Assembly: GCF_007667425.1 (NCBI RefSeq)
Contig: NZ_VDRC01000001.1
Location: 1,270,595 to 1,334,594 of the forward strand
Length of the DNA: 64,000 bases
Reading direction: 5' to 3'
Source of the DNA: Microbacterium sp. 1.5R
Lineage (GTDB): Bacteria > Actinomycetota > Actinomycetes > Actinomycetales > Microbacteriaceae
Every line of letters starts with the position of its first letter. Position 1 is the first letter of the stretch. The notes beneath the pieces were generated by a model. That model saw nothing but the letters and a program-made list of their open reading frames with translations. It had not been told where the DNA came from and ran no database searches. Shown here piece after piece: positions 26,720 to 37,091 of the stretch. The translations under genes and the position numbers were made by a program.

Positions 26720-27934
26720 TTAGCGCACGGCGACGACGGCGTCCAGGATCGCTCGCGCGACCTGGCGTTTCGTGCCCTGGGCCGAGGCGACGACCGCGCC
26801 GCCGGCCCCCACGATCTCGACCGCGTTGTGGCCGACCTCGAAGCCGTGGCCGGCGTTCGCGAGGTTCACGGCGAGCAGCTCGACGCCCTTGCGCTCCCGC
26901 TTGCGGCGAGCACGGTCGAGCCGCTCGTCCGCACTCTCCGACGTCTCCGCCGCGAACGCCACGATCGTCTGCCCCGCGGGCGCCCGCCCCTCGCTGCGCG
27001 CGGCGGACAGCCCCGCCACGACGTCCTCGGTCTCGACGAGTTCGATGCGGCTCAGACCGCAGACCTCCTTCGTGACCTTCTGATCCGACACGGTCGCGGG
27101 GCGGTAGTCGGCGACCGCGGCCGCCATCACGACGACGTCGGCCGCGGCGCTCGCATCCTTCATCGCCGCATCGAGCTCGGCCGCCGTACCCACCGGCACG
27201 ACGCGCACCGACGGATGCCGCGCCTCGGCCAGCACGTCGTGCGAGACGTTCGCGGCGACCACCGTGACGGCGGCACCGCGGGCGGCGGCCTCTGCGGCGA
27301 GCGCCACACCCTGGCGCCCGCTGGAGCGGTTGCCGAGGAAGCGGACGGGATCGATCGGCTCGCGCGTGCCGCCAGCCGACACCACGACCCGCAGGCCGTC
27401 GAGGTCGCGCGGCGCGAGGAGCGCGAGGGCGGCGGCGAAGATCTGCTCGGGCTCGGCCATGCGCCCCGGACCCGTGTCGCCGCCGGCGAGCTCGCCCTCG
27501 GCGGGTCCGATCAGGTGGATGCCGCGGCTCGTCAGGGTCGCGATGTTCGCCTGCGTCGCGGCGTTCCGCCACATCTCGGTGTGCATGGCCGGCGCGAGCA
27601 GCACGGGAGCCTCGGTCGCGAGCAGCGTCGTGCCGAGCAGGTCGTCGGCGATCCCGGCCGCGATCTTCGCGATCGAGTTGGCCGTGGCGGGGGCGACGAC
27701 CACGAGGTCGGCGCCCTGCCCGAGGGCGACGTGACGGACGCGGGCGACGTCGTCATGCACGCTCGTCGTCACGGGATTCCGGCTGATGGCCTCCCATGTC
27801 GGCAGCCCGACGAAGCGCAGAGCGTCTTCCGTCGGCACGACCGTGACGTCGTGCCCGCCCTTCGTGAGCAGTCGCACGAGGTGCACTGTCTTGTAGGCGG
27901 CGATTCCTCCGGTGACTCCCACGACGATGTTCAC
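26720..27934 (-). CDS. coaBC: bifunctional phosphopantothenoylcysteine decarboxylase / phosphopantothenate-cysteine ligase
   Basis: A 404-residue CoaBC that makes 4'-phosphopantetheine for coenzyme A. The N-terminal FMN-dependent CoaC half begins NIVVGVTGGIAAYK, with PAMHTEMWRNAATQ as the conserved active-site loop. The CoaB half has VVSAGGTREPIDPVRFLGNRSSGRQG, AAAVADYRP and a Lys-rich KRERKG block. The GTG at 27934 is the only start giving the standard N-terminus. CAGAAT 7 nt upstream may be a weak leaderless -10. It is divergent from the NRDE gene and followed by clpB. Confidence 0.95.
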   Translation of the reverse strand: MNIVVGVTGGIAAYKTVHLVRLLTKGGHDVTVVPTEDALRFVGLPTWEAISRNPVTTSVHDDVARVRHVALGQGADLVVVAPATANSIAKIAAGIADDLLGTTLLATEAPVLLAPAMHTEMWRNAATQANIATLTSRGIHLIGPAEGELAGGDTGPGRMAEPEQIFAAALALLAPRDLDGLRVVVSAGGTREPIDPVRFLGNRSSGRQGVALAAEAAARGAAVTVVAANVSHDVLAEARHPSVRVVPVGTAAELDAAMKDASAAADVVVMAAAVADYRPATVSDQKVTKEVCGLSRIELVETEDVVAGLSAARSEGRAPAGQTIVAFAAETSESADERLDRARRKRERKGVELLAVNLANAGHGFEVGHNAVEIVGAGGAVVASAQGTKRQVARAILDAVVAVR

Positions 27935-27991
27935 GGTCTCGATTCTGCCGCACCGCGCGGGCCTCGCGGCCGGCATCCGCGAAGCCCGACC

Positions 27992-27997
27992 TAGACT
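27992..27997 (+). promoter_or_regulatory. -10 box for leaderless NRDE transcript
   Basis: TAGACT ends 6 nt before the GTG at 28004. Confidence 0.55.
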
Positions 27998-28003
27998 GGC
28001 AGG

Positions 28004-28702
28004 GTGTGCACGGTGGTGATCGACGTGGCGGATGCTGCGAACGCCCGACTCCTCGCGGTGCGCGACGAAGACCCGCAGCGGGCGTGGGACGCCCCCGGCG
28101 AATGGTGGCCGGACCGCCATCCCGGTGTCTCCGGCATCCGCGATCGGCGCGCGGGCGGGGCGTGGCTGGCCGTGAACCCCGCCGAGCGGCGGCTGGCGGT
28201 GCTGCTGAACCGGGCCGACGTCGCAGAGCTCTCCGACGACGTCGCGCAATCGCGCGGGTCTCTCGTGCTCGAATCCGTCAGCGGTCGCTCCCCCGAGGCG
28301 CCGCTGCCGATGCACGGCTTCAATCTGCTCGAGGTGCGCCCCGACGGTGCGCGGGTGCTCAGCTGGGACGGCGTCGAGCTGCGCGAGACTCCTATCGAGC
28401 CCGGCATCCACATGATCGCTCACGACGACCTCGACGACCAGGCGACGCCGCGCATCGCGTCGTGGCTCCCCGAGTTCCGGGCCCTCGGTCCCGCCGCTGA
28501 CAGCGCCGACTGGGCCTCGGACTGGACCGCCCTTCTGGGAGCGTCGGCCCGACTCGACCCGGAGGACGACCGCGCCATCATCCGCGACAATCGCCCGCAC
28601 GGGTTCCCGACTCAGTCGCTGCTGTACTCGACGGCTGCCGTGACTCCGCAGGGCATCGCGCTCGACTATCGCGCATTGCCCAGCCCCGGCCACTGGGAGT
28701 AG
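28004..28702 (+). CDS. NRDE (TANGO2) family protein
   Basis: A 232-residue protein of the NRDE/TANGO2 family, an Ntn-hydrolase-like fold of unclear function. It starts MCTVV, keeping the conserved Cys2, and has W-rich WWPDRHPGVSGIRDRRAGGAWLAVN, matching the GGTWLG-type family block. The name-giving NRDE motif is degenerate here and reads VRDED. The GTG at 28004 is supported by the leaderless -10 box and by Cys at position 2. It stands alone between coaBC and the AraC gene. Confidence 0.85.
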   Translation: MCTVVIDVADAANARLLAVRDEDPQRAWDAPGEWWPDRHPGVSGIRDRRAGGAWLAVNPAERRLAVLLNRADVAELSDDVAQSRGSLVLESVSGRSPEAPLPMHGFNLLEVRPDGARVLSWDGVELRETPIEPGIHMIAHDDLDDQATPRIASWLPEFRALGPAADSADWASDWTALLGASARLDPEDDRAIIRDNRPHGFPTQSLLYSTAAVTPQGIALDYRALPSPGHWE

Positions 28703-28724
28703 CCGGACGGATCGGGCCCCGGGG

Positions 28725-29696
28725 TCAGGCCGCGGAGATCTCCGGATCGGCGCACGAGAACCGGGCGCGGTACGCGGTCGGTGTGGTACCGAGCACGCGG
28801 GAGAAGTTCTGCCGCAGCACGGCCGCCGAGCCGAATCCGCACTCCTCCGCGATGCGATCGAGCGACAGGTCGCTGCGCTCCAGCATCCGCTGCGCGTGCA
28901 GCACTCGCTGACGGGCGAGCCAGGCGGCGGGCGTCGCCCCGTACTCGGCCTTGAAGCGGCGCGCGAAGGTGCGCGGCGACATGAGCGCGCGGGCGGCGAG
29001 TCGATCGACGCCGAGGTCGTCCCTGAGGTGCGCGACGGCCCAGTCCGAGACAGCGGCGAGCGAGTCGTTCGGCACCACAGGGATCGGTCGGTCGATGTAC
29101 TGCGCCTGACCGCCGTCGCGCTGCGGCGGGACGACCATGCGACGCGCGATGCGATTGGTGAGCTCGGCACCGAGCTCCAGGCGCAGCAGATGCAGGCAGG
29201 CGTCGATGCCGGCAGCCGTTCCCGCGCTCGTGATGATGCGTCCGTCCTGCACGAACAGCACGTCGGGGTCGATGTCGATCTGCGGATACATCTCGGACAT
29301 CACGTCCGAGTACCGCCAATGCGTGGTGGCCCGTCTCCCGTCGAGCACGCCCGCCGCCGCCAGGATGAACGACCCGCTGCACACCGTGAGCACCCAGGCG
29401 TCCCGCGCCACCGCGTCGCGGGCGAGATCCGTGAGGCGCTGGTCGACGTCTCCCCACGACGACCGAGGGACCGGGCAGAAGACGACGAGGTCGGCCTCGT
29501 ACGCGAACGACAGATCGTGTTCGACGTTCACCGAGAAGCCCATCGTCGATGCGATCGCGCCCGGCTGCGGCGTGACCACGCGGAAGTCGAAGTTCGGCAC
29601 CCCGGAGTCGGTGCGATCGAGCCCGAACGCCTCGCAGGCGACTCCGAACTCGAAGGGCGAGAAGCCATCGTGGATCACGCAGGCGACGGTCTTCAT
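28725..29696 (-). CDS. GlxA family AraC-type transcriptional regulator
   Basis: A 323-residue regulator with an N-terminal DJ-1/PfpI-like domain (about residues 1-190; VLTVCSGSFILAAAGVLDGRRATTHW is the cysteine-elbow block). A C-terminal AraC double helix-turn-helix follows (VDRLAARALMSPRTFARRFKAEYGATPAAWLARQR, then LDRIAEECGFGSAAVLRQNFSRVLGTTPTAYR). The ATG at 29696 follows GGGAG and begins the domain correctly. A strong dyad lies upstream, shared with a divergent 53-residue membrane protein. The effector and targets are unknown. Confidence 0.9.
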   Translation of the reverse strand: MKTVACVIHDGFSPFEFGVACEAFGLDRTDSGVPNFDFRVVTPQPGAIASTMGFSVNVEHDLSFAYEADLVVFCPVPRSSWGDVDQRLTDLARDAVARDAWVLTVCSGSFILAAAGVLDGRRATTHWRYSDVMSEMYPQIDIDPDVLFVQDGRIITSAGTAAGIDACLHLLRLELGAELTNRIARRMVVPPQRDGGQAQYIDRPIPVVPNDSLAAVSDWAVAHLRDDLGVDRLAARALMSPRTFARRFKAEYGATPAAWLARQRVLHAQRMLERSDLSLDRIAEECGFGSAAVLRQNFSRVLGTTPTAYRARFSCADPEISAA

Positions 29697-29740
29697 GGCG
29701 GGCTCCCGGGGTTGGCAGATTTCGTACGGAGTTAGTCTGC

Positions 29741-29758
29741 CCTGCCACTCGTGGCAGG
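29741..29758. promoter_or_regulatory. dyad between AraC-type gene and small membrane protein
   Basis: CCTGCCAC-TC-GTGGCAGG, an 8-bp dyad 45 nt upstream of the regulator gene and 26 nt upstream of the small gene. A GGCAGA/TCTGCC pair (29714-29740) lies beside it. It could be an operator for the regulator. Confidence 0.45.
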
Positions 29759-29771
29759 TCAAGACCGACCG

Positions 29772-29777
29772 TAGCGT
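29772..29777 (+). promoter_or_regulatory. -10 box for leaderless small membrane protein
   Basis: TAGCGT ends 7 nt before the ATG at 29785. Confidence 0.5.
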
Positions 29778-29784
29778 TTCTGCC

Positions 29785-29946
29785 ATGGTCATCGTCATCG
29801 CACTCCTCGTCCTCAGCGCCTGGGCGCTCATCGCCACGGTCGTCGAACTCCGCCGAGACGGCTACCGCCGGCAACCCACCGACTGGCGACAGGTCGCCGG
29901 TCGAGACGCACTCGGCCGCGCACGATCCGGGCACGTCTACCGCTGA
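29785..29946 (+). CDS. small single-pass membrane protein, unknown function
   Basis: A 53-residue protein: one hydrophobic helix (VIVIALLVLSAWALIATVV, residues 2-20) followed by a basic soluble tail rich in Arg (ELRRDGYRRQPTDW). I recognise no family. It is supported by a -10 box at the same leaderless distance as eleven other genes here, by strong GC bias at third positions, and by fitting exactly between the AraC-type gene and the next gene without overlap. Topology is probably N-out, with the Arg-rich end inside. Confidence 0.65.
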   Translation: MVIVIALLVLSAWALIATVVELRRDGYRRQPTDWRQVAGRDALGRARSGHVYR

Positions 29947-30006
29947 CGGCGCGATTCCCGAGGTCGGCGCCGCTGCGCGGCTCCCCATCAGGCGACGTCG
30001 CGCCGC

Positions 30007-30012
30007 TACGCT
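30007..30012 (+). promoter_or_regulatory. -10 box for leaderless transcript of the 30020 gene
   Basis: TACGCT ends 7 nt before the ATG at 30020. Confidence 0.5.
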
Positions 30013-30019
30013 CGACACC

Positions 30020-30547
30020 ATGAGCGAGCCGCAGCAGCCCCCCGCGCACCCACAGGGCACACCCCCCTCACCGCACGGGCAGCCGGCCCCCCAGCCCGGC
30101 CAGCCGTACTCCCAGCCTGCCCAGCCGTACTCCCAGCCTGCCCAGCCCTACGCCCAGCCCGGTCAGCTGTATTCGCAGCCCGGGCAGGGCTACCCCGGCG
30201 CCTCCGCGTCGGCCCCGTCCCCCTCGTCCTCGGGCGGCGCACTCGGGCGTGTGGCCTTCATCGTCGCGATCGCCTCACTCGCGATCGGACTGCTCATCGC
30301 CCTGAGTACTCCCATCCTCATCCGCGCGGCCAGTTTCACCGCCTCGTCCTACGGCCTCATCCTCGGCGTGAGCAACTTCGGGGTGCTGATCGTCGCGGCG
30401 GTCGCTCTCGTCCTCGGAGTGGTCGCGCTCCGGCGGCCTGGGCAGCGGATCCTCGCGGGCATCGCCATCGGGATCGCGGCGTCCGAGGTGCTCGGCATCC
30501 TCGTGGCGTGGTTGTCGAACCTCGTCCTCACCCTGACGTACAGCTGA
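30020..30547 (+). CDS. Pro/Gln-rich DUF4190-like membrane protein
   Basis: A 175-residue protein with two parts. Residues 1-70 are a disordered Pro/Gln/Tyr region with repeats of SQPAQPY. Residues 75-175 hold three TM helices with a Gly-Arg loop (VVALRRPGQRILAGIAIG) like small DUF4190-type membrane proteins. Function unknown. The next gene, 13 nt downstream, is a diverged paralogue of the same design, so the pair arose by tandem duplication. The start is fixed by a leaderless -10 box. Confidence 0.8.
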   Translation: MSEPQQPPAHPQGTPPSPHGQPAPQPGQPYSQPAQPYSQPAQPYAQPGQLYSQPGQGYPGASASAPSPSSSGGALGRVAFIVAIASLAIGLLIALSTPILIRAASFTASSYGLILGVSNFGVLIVAAVALVLGVVALRRPGQRILAGIAIGIAASEVLGILVAWLSNLVLTLTYS

Positions 30548-30560
30548 CCCGGGAGCCCTC

Positions 30561-31070
30561 ATGACCGATCCGCAGCAGCAGCATCCACCGCAGGCACCGC
30601 AGGCGGCGCAGCCGCAGGGCCAGCCGTACCAGAACCAGCCGCACCAGGGTCAGCCGTACCAGAACCAGCCGTACCCGAACCAGCCCTACGCCAACCAGTC
30701 GTACCCGAACCAGCCCTATCCGGGCCAGGCCCACGCCGCCGCGCCGGAGACGCCCCGCGCCTCGGGCAGCGCTCTCGGACGCATCGCGTTCATCGCCGCA
30801 CTGGTCGCGCTCGGGATCCGGCTCCTGTCGACGATGCTCGCCCCGCTGCTGTACACCGGCGACTACTACGGCGTTCTGTCCGGCATCAACAGCGTCCTGG
30901 GGTTCATCGTGTTCCTCGGAAATGCGGGCGCGCTCGCGGTCGGCATCATCGCCCTGCGCCGCTCGGGACCGCACCTGCTCGCCGCGATCGCCGTCGGCCT
31001 CGCCGGGGCATCGCTCGTGGGCTACCTCGCCACCGTGCTGTCGAGCGCGTTCGCGTGGATCGCCTACTGA
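30561..31070 (+). CDS. Pro/Gln-rich membrane protein, paralogue of the preceding gene
   Basis: A 169-residue protein of the same design as its neighbour: repeats of YQNQP/YPNQP in residues 15-60, then SALGRIAFIAALVALGI and three TM helices ending in GIIALRRSGPHLLAAIAVGLAGASLVG. It is likely co-transcribed with the upstream copy, 13 nt away. The last 7 nt overlap the end of the convergent glycosyltransferase gene. Function unknown; such proteins are often envelope-associated. Confidence 0.8.
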   Translation: MTDPQQQHPPQAPQAAQPQGQPYQNQPHQGQPYQNQPYPNQPYANQSYPNQPYPGQAHAAAPETPRASGSALGRIAFIAALVALGIRLLSTMLAPLLYTGDYYGVLSGINSVLGFIVFLGNAGALAVGIIALRRSGPHLLAAIAVGLAGASLVGYLATVLSSAFAWIAY

Positions 31071-32269
31071 GCGAGCACGCGCTCGTACACCGCGATCATC
31101 GCGACGGTGCGCGACGACTGCCGGAAGGCTTCGGCGACCTCGCGTGACGGCACCGGCGCGACGCCGGAGGAGATGTCGGATGCCGCCCGCTGCAGCGTGT
31201 CGACGAGTCCCGCCCTCCGCTGCGCCTCGGTGCCGGCTGCGCCGGGAACGACCCACGACCCGCCGCCGAGCTCGGCCGCGATATCGGGGTCGCTGATGAT
31301 CGACGGGGTGCCGAGGGTCGCGGCCTCGAACGGCGTCATCCCCTGGGTCTCGAAGCCGATCGACGTCTGCACGAGTGCGTCGGCTGCAGCGATGCGCGCG
31401 AGCGTCTGCGGGTAGGTGAGCCGACCGGCGAACCGGACGCGGGGCAGCGCGGCGACCATCTTCTCGGCAGCCCCCCGCTGCGCCCCGCCGCCGATGATCT
31501 CGAGGTCGGCGTCGACACCTGATTCGACGAACGCCTGCAGGAACGGCAGCAGGCGCTTCTCAGGACTCATCCGCCCGAGCCACACGAACCGCGGGCGCCC
31601 GGGGTCGCGCTGCGCTGGCGCGGTGGCGAGGGTCTCCTCGCGGATGTCGTCGTCGATGCCGTTCCACACGACGTCCACGGGCGAGAACACCCCGTGCTCT
31701 TCGAGCCGGCGTGCGAAATGGGTCGAGGGTGCCGTCACGGCATCCGCTCCCCTCGCCAGTCCACGCAGGAACGCCCAGCCGTCGCTGCCGCCCACCCGAG
31801 CGGCGACCCCGCGCAGAGCCGCGCGCCGCCAGACGTTCAGCGCGGCGAGCACCGGACGATGCAGCGGGGTGACCGCCGCGATGCCGACGTCGACGCGGTT
31901 GTGCATGGTGTGCACGACGGGGATGCCGTGCCGAGCGGCGAAGCGGTGACCGATGAAGGCCCCCCAGAAGTCGGCCTGTACGTGCACGAGGTCGACGGGC
32001 GGGCGTCGGGTGAGGGCGCGGTCGAGCGCGCGGTCCGTCGCTCGACCCGGCCAGGTCAGGGAGTACTCGCGGTCGAGGGTGATCGGGATCGACGCCAGGT
32101 CGACGTTCGCGGGGTCCGGTGTGCGCGCGGCGCGCGGTCCGTGCATGCGAGGCGCCACGACGGTGACGACGTGGCCGGCCCGTTCGAGGAACTCGCGCTG
32201 CAGCCGCATCGACACCTGGGCGCCGCCGAGGGAGTCCAGGTGCTGATCGCCGAAGAAGACGACGTGCAT
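31064..32269 (-). CDS. glycosyltransferase family 4 protein
   Basis: A 401-residue GT-B fold retaining glycosyltransferase. N-terminal GDQHLDSLGGAQVSMRLQREFL is the acceptor-side G-rich loop, and RPRFVWLGRMSPEKRLLPFLQAF and the E-x7-E pair in GFETQGMTPFEAATLG are the GT4 donor-binding motifs. It probably works at the inner face of the membrane on a lipid or polymer acceptor using a nucleotide sugar; neither is known. It starts 9 nt after the stop of another GT4 gene, so both form one operon. Confidence 0.9.
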   Translation of the reverse strand: MHVVFFGDQHLDSLGGAQVSMRLQREFLERAGHVVTVVAPRMHGPRAARTPDPANVDLASIPITLDREYSLTWPGRATDRALDRALTRRPPVDLVHVQADFWGAFIGHRFAARHGIPVVHTMHNRVDVGIAAVTPLHRPVLAALNVWRRAALRGVAARVGGSDGWAFLRGLARGADAVTAPSTHFARRLEEHGVFSPVDVVWNGIDDDIREETLATAPAQRDPGRPRFVWLGRMSPEKRLLPFLQAFVESGVDADLEIIGGGAQRGAAEKMVAALPRVRFAGRLTYPQTLARIAAADALVQTSIGFETQGMTPFEAATLGTPSIISDPDIAAELGGGSWVVPGAAGTEAQRRAGLVDTLQRAASDISSGVAPVPSREVAEAFRQSSRTVAMIAVYERVLAQ

Positions 32270-32278
32270 GATCGGCCG

Positions 32279-33526
32279 CTACTGCGGCAGCGGCTCGTCG
32301 CGGTACAGCGCCTCGAAGGTGTCGAGGGTGCGGGTGATGTCGTGGATCGCGACGCCGTCGAGCGACGCCTGCTGCATGCGCTCGTACTCCGCCCGATCGG
32401 CGGTGAGCACATCGGTGAGGCGGGCAGCCAGAGCATCCGCGTTGCCCGGCTCGAAGAGATAGCCGTTCTCTCCGTCGTGCACGAGGTGCGGAAGGGCGAC
32501 CGCGTCGGCGGCGACGATCGGCAGGGCGGAGGCCATGGCCTCCATGGTCGCGATGGACTGCAGCTCGGCGATCGAGGCGATCGTGAAGACCGACGCGCGC
32601 GACAGCAGCGCACGCAGCTCCTCGTCGGTGGTGCGGCCGTGGAAAGTGACCCGGTCGGCGAGCCCGAGCTGACCGGTGAGGTTCTCGAGCTGCTTGCGCT
32701 GGTCTCCGCCGCCGACGATGTCGAACGTGACGTCGAGCGCCGGGTCGAGCTTGGTCATGGCCTGCAGGATGACCTCGACCTGCTTCTCGGCCGTCAGGCG
32801 ACCGACGAAGACGATGCGGTTCTTCTCGCGCGGTCCGATCTGCGCCGTGTACTGGGTGCGGTCGATGCCGCAGCTCACCGGGATGACGTTCTGCACCGCG
32901 ACAGTGCGCTCGAGGAAGTCGGCCGCGCGCCGCGTGGGCGTCGTGATCGCGCGGGTCAGTGCGAAGGTGCGCTTCGCATCAGCCCAGGCGAAACGCAGCA
33001 CGAGGTCGTCGATGAACTTCGGCATCGTGGTGTGGTCGAGGATGTTCTCGGCCATGACGTGGTTGGTCGCGATCACGGGGATGCCGCGCTCGTGCGCGAT
33101 GCGGGCGAGGCCGCGTCCGATGACGATGTGCGACTGGATGTGCACGACGTCGGGCCGCACCGCGTCGAGCACCTTGCGCGCGTAGTGCTTCGAGCGCCAC
33201 GGCCACACGAAGCGCAGCCAGTCATGCGGTGCCCACCGCACCGACGGCAGACGGTGCACGGTCATCGGCTCGCCCTCGATCACCTCGGTGCGTGCAGGGG
33301 TGCGGCGGTAGGCCTGGTTGGGGGCGACGACGTGCACGTCGTCGCCCCGCTGCACGAGACCGGCGGCCAGACGCTCGGCGAAGCGCGCTGCGCCGTTGAT
33401 GTCGGGCGCGAAGGTGTCGCAGCCGATCAGGATGCGCAGCGGACGCGACCCGGTCTCGGGCGCGGACGCCTCAGCGTCGGTCGCAGCGTCGGGAGCGCTC
33501 GTCGGATCGGAGGGAGAGGAAGACAT
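32279..33526 (-). CDS. glycosyltransferase family 4 protein
   Basis: A 415-residue GT4 enzyme with a low-complexity Ser/Ala/Glu start of about 28 residues before LRILIGCDTFAPDINGAARFAERLAAGL. Donor-side motifs are NRIVFVGRLTAEKQVEVILQAM and the E-x7-E pair in AELQSIATMEAMASALPIV. The motif set fits mannosyl- or glucosyltransferases of the PimB/MgtA type, but that is an inference from family resemblance. It is the first of a two-gene operon with the GT4 gene at 31064. No obvious promoter element was found in the 122 nt upstream. Confidence 0.9.
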   Translation of the reverse strand: MSSSPSDPTSAPDAATDAEASAPETGSRPLRILIGCDTFAPDINGAARFAERLAAGLVQRGDDVHVVAPNQAYRRTPARTEVIEGEPMTVHRLPSVRWAPHDWLRFVWPWRSKHYARKVLDAVRPDVVHIQSHIVIGRGLARIAHERGIPVIATNHVMAENILDHTTMPKFIDDLVLRFAWADAKRTFALTRAITTPTRRAADFLERTVAVQNVIPVSCGIDRTQYTAQIGPREKNRIVFVGRLTAEKQVEVILQAMTKLDPALDVTFDIVGGGDQRKQLENLTGQLGLADRVTFHGRTTDEELRALLSRASVFTIASIAELQSIATMEAMASALPIVAADAVALPHLVHDGENGYLFEPGNADALAARLTDVLTADRAEYERMQQASLDGVAIHDITRTLDTFEALYRDEPLPQ

Positions 33527-33648
33527 TCTGCCTATCGGTCTGGCGGCCAGGAAGCCCGCTCTGGGCGCTGGCCACTCTACCCGAGGGCTCTGATCGGCCG
33601 GGGAGGGAGCGCCGCGGCCCGAGCTATCGGCGATCCCTCCGTGGCGCG

Positions 33649-34518
33649 TCAGGACAGGTCGCGGACGGCCTTCTCGATCTCGGCGACCGCGTCGGCATCC
33701 GGGGCGTCGATCGCCATCCGCACCCCGCCAGCCGGCACGCCGAGCGCCGCGTAGGCGACCTTCATGCGCGCCATGTCGCCCTGGATCGTGTCGACGGCCG
33801 CGTCGACATCGGCCTGCGCTCGGACCGTGGCGGCCTCGTCGCCCTCGGCGGCGGCGTCGCGCAGAGCACGGAACGGCCGGGGCAGCACCGACGAGATGCC
33901 CGACACGACGCCCTGGGCGCCGCTGTCGGCCGCCACCGCGAGGTCGCGGTCGCTGCCGGTGTAGAGCACGAAGCCCTCGGGGACGACCGCCCGGTACTCG
34001 GCGACCTGCGAGAGGGGCTCGCCGCTGATCTTCGCACCGACGATGTTCGGCAGTTCGGCCAGCCGCGCCATGAGCGATGCGGGGACGAAGTTGCCGGTGC
34101 GGTCGCGGAAGACGTAGACGTACACGTCGAGACCGTCGCTGATCGCGGACACCTCGCGGAAGAAGTCGTACAGCCCCTCCTCGCTCGCGGAGAGGTAGTA
34201 GGGCGTGATCACGGCGATCTCGGTTGCTCCTGCCTCACGGGTCGCCTCGATGAGCCGGCGCACCTCGAACAGGCTGGGCGCGCCGACGTGCACGATGACG
34301 CGCATGCGCCCTCCGAGCTCCTCGACGCTGGCCCGGGTGAGGGCTGCACGCTCGTCGAAGGAGAGCGCGGGGAATTCGCCGGTCGTGCCGAGCACGAACG
34401 CCCCCTCGTTGCCGGAGTCGCCGACGAAGCGGAGGATCGCACGCGACCCCTCGAGGTCGAGCGCACCGTCTTCGGCGAACGCGACGGGTACGGCGGTGAT
34501 GATGTCTCGGCGGGTCAT
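33649..34518 (-). CDS. DapA family (dihydrodipicolinate synthase-like) lyase
   Basis: A 289-residue class I aldolase-fold protein. GTTGEFPALS (residues 44-53) and the Schiff-base Lys163 in NIVGAKISGEP are present. The usual YNxPxRTG block reads YVFRDRTG (residues 135-142): the Tyr is kept, but the Asn and Pro are replaced, so this is not lysine-pathway DapA. In a sugar operon the family acts on 2-keto-3-deoxy or keto acids (aldolase or dehydratase), which fits here. The ATG at 34518 follows AGGAGA. It is the last gene of the operon that starts at 41292. Confidence 0.85.
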   Translation of the reverse strand: MTRRDIITAVPVAFAEDGALDLEGSRAILRFVGDSGNEGAFVLGTTGEFPALSFDERAALTRASVEELGGRMRVIVHVGAPSLFEVRRLIEATREAGATEIAVITPYYLSASEEGLYDFFREVSAISDGLDVYVYVFRDRTGNFVPASLMARLAELPNIVGAKISGEPLSQVAEYRAVVPEGFVLYTGSDRDLAVAADSGAQGVVSGISSVLPRPFRALRDAAAEGDEAATVRAQADVDAAVDTIQGDMARMKVAYAALGVPAGGVRMAIDAPDADAVAEIEKAVRDLS

Positions 34519-34579
34519 GGCGTCTCCTGGGGTCGAATGATCAGGGTTGTCGGTGGTGAGCGCGGGGCCGGGGTCGGCC

Positions 34580-35307
34580 TCACGCATACGAGGTGTTCGA
34601 GGTCGGGGTGAAGACGATCTCGTTGACGCAGATCCGCGCCGGGAGATCGGCGATCCAGCGGATCGCGTCGCCGACGTCGTCGGCCGTGAGCATGAGCTCG
34701 CGCTCGGCGGCGCTCGGCGGGTTCGGACGCGTGTCGAGGATCTCGGTCGCCACCTCACCGGGGCAGAAGTGCGTGGCCCGGATGCCGTGCAGTCGCTCCT
34801 GCGCGTTCACGGTCTCGGCGAGGGCCCCCATCGCGGTCTTGCTCGTGGAGTACCCTGCACCGACGCCCGGCGCGAAGCGCCATCCCGCCCATGACGACAC
34901 GAGCACCACGAGGCCGTCGCCGGCAGTCCTCATGCCGGGAAGCACGGCGTGCACGGCGCGCATCGCGCCCGTGAGGTTGATGTCGACGACCCGGGCGAAG
35001 TCCTGGGGCGTGGTGTCCTCCCAGAAGCGGTTGCGCACGTTCGTACCGGCGCTGTACACGAGAGTGCGCACGGGGCCGTGGTCGGCGTGGATGCGCTCGG
35101 CGGCCTGTGCGACGGCATCCTCGTCTCCGACATCGACCGCGAGGGCGACCGCACGCCCTCCCGCGGCGCGCACGGCGTCGACCGTGCGCTGCAGTTCCTC
35201 TGCGCGGCGGCCGGACACCACGACGACATCGGCGGACGCCGCCAGCGACACCGCCGCGCCGCGGCCGATTCCCGAGCCTCCGCCGAGCACCCAGGTGACG
35301 CCGGCGC

Positions 35308-35311
<4 letters not shown>
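34580..35311 (-). CDS. short-chain dehydrogenase/reductase
   Basis: A 243-residue classical SDR. The cofactor loop GGGSGIGRG (residues 10-18) and SGRR at 33-36 suggest an NADP preference, NVRNRF follows SAGT, and the catalytic residues are Ser140, Tyr154 and Lys158 (YSTSK). It probably oxidises or reduces a polyol, ketose or sugar acid in this catabolic operon. The ATG overlaps the kinase stop as ATGA, so it is coupled to the DhaK-DhaL gene. Confidence 0.88.
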
Positions 35312-37089
<1,778 letters not shown>

Positions 37090-37091
37090 CC

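Noticed and set aside
30090..30170. Short regular repeats resembling a small array
   Set aside because: They are in-frame codons for the Pro/Gln/Tyr tail of a membrane protein, with no spacers or leader, so not CRISPR.
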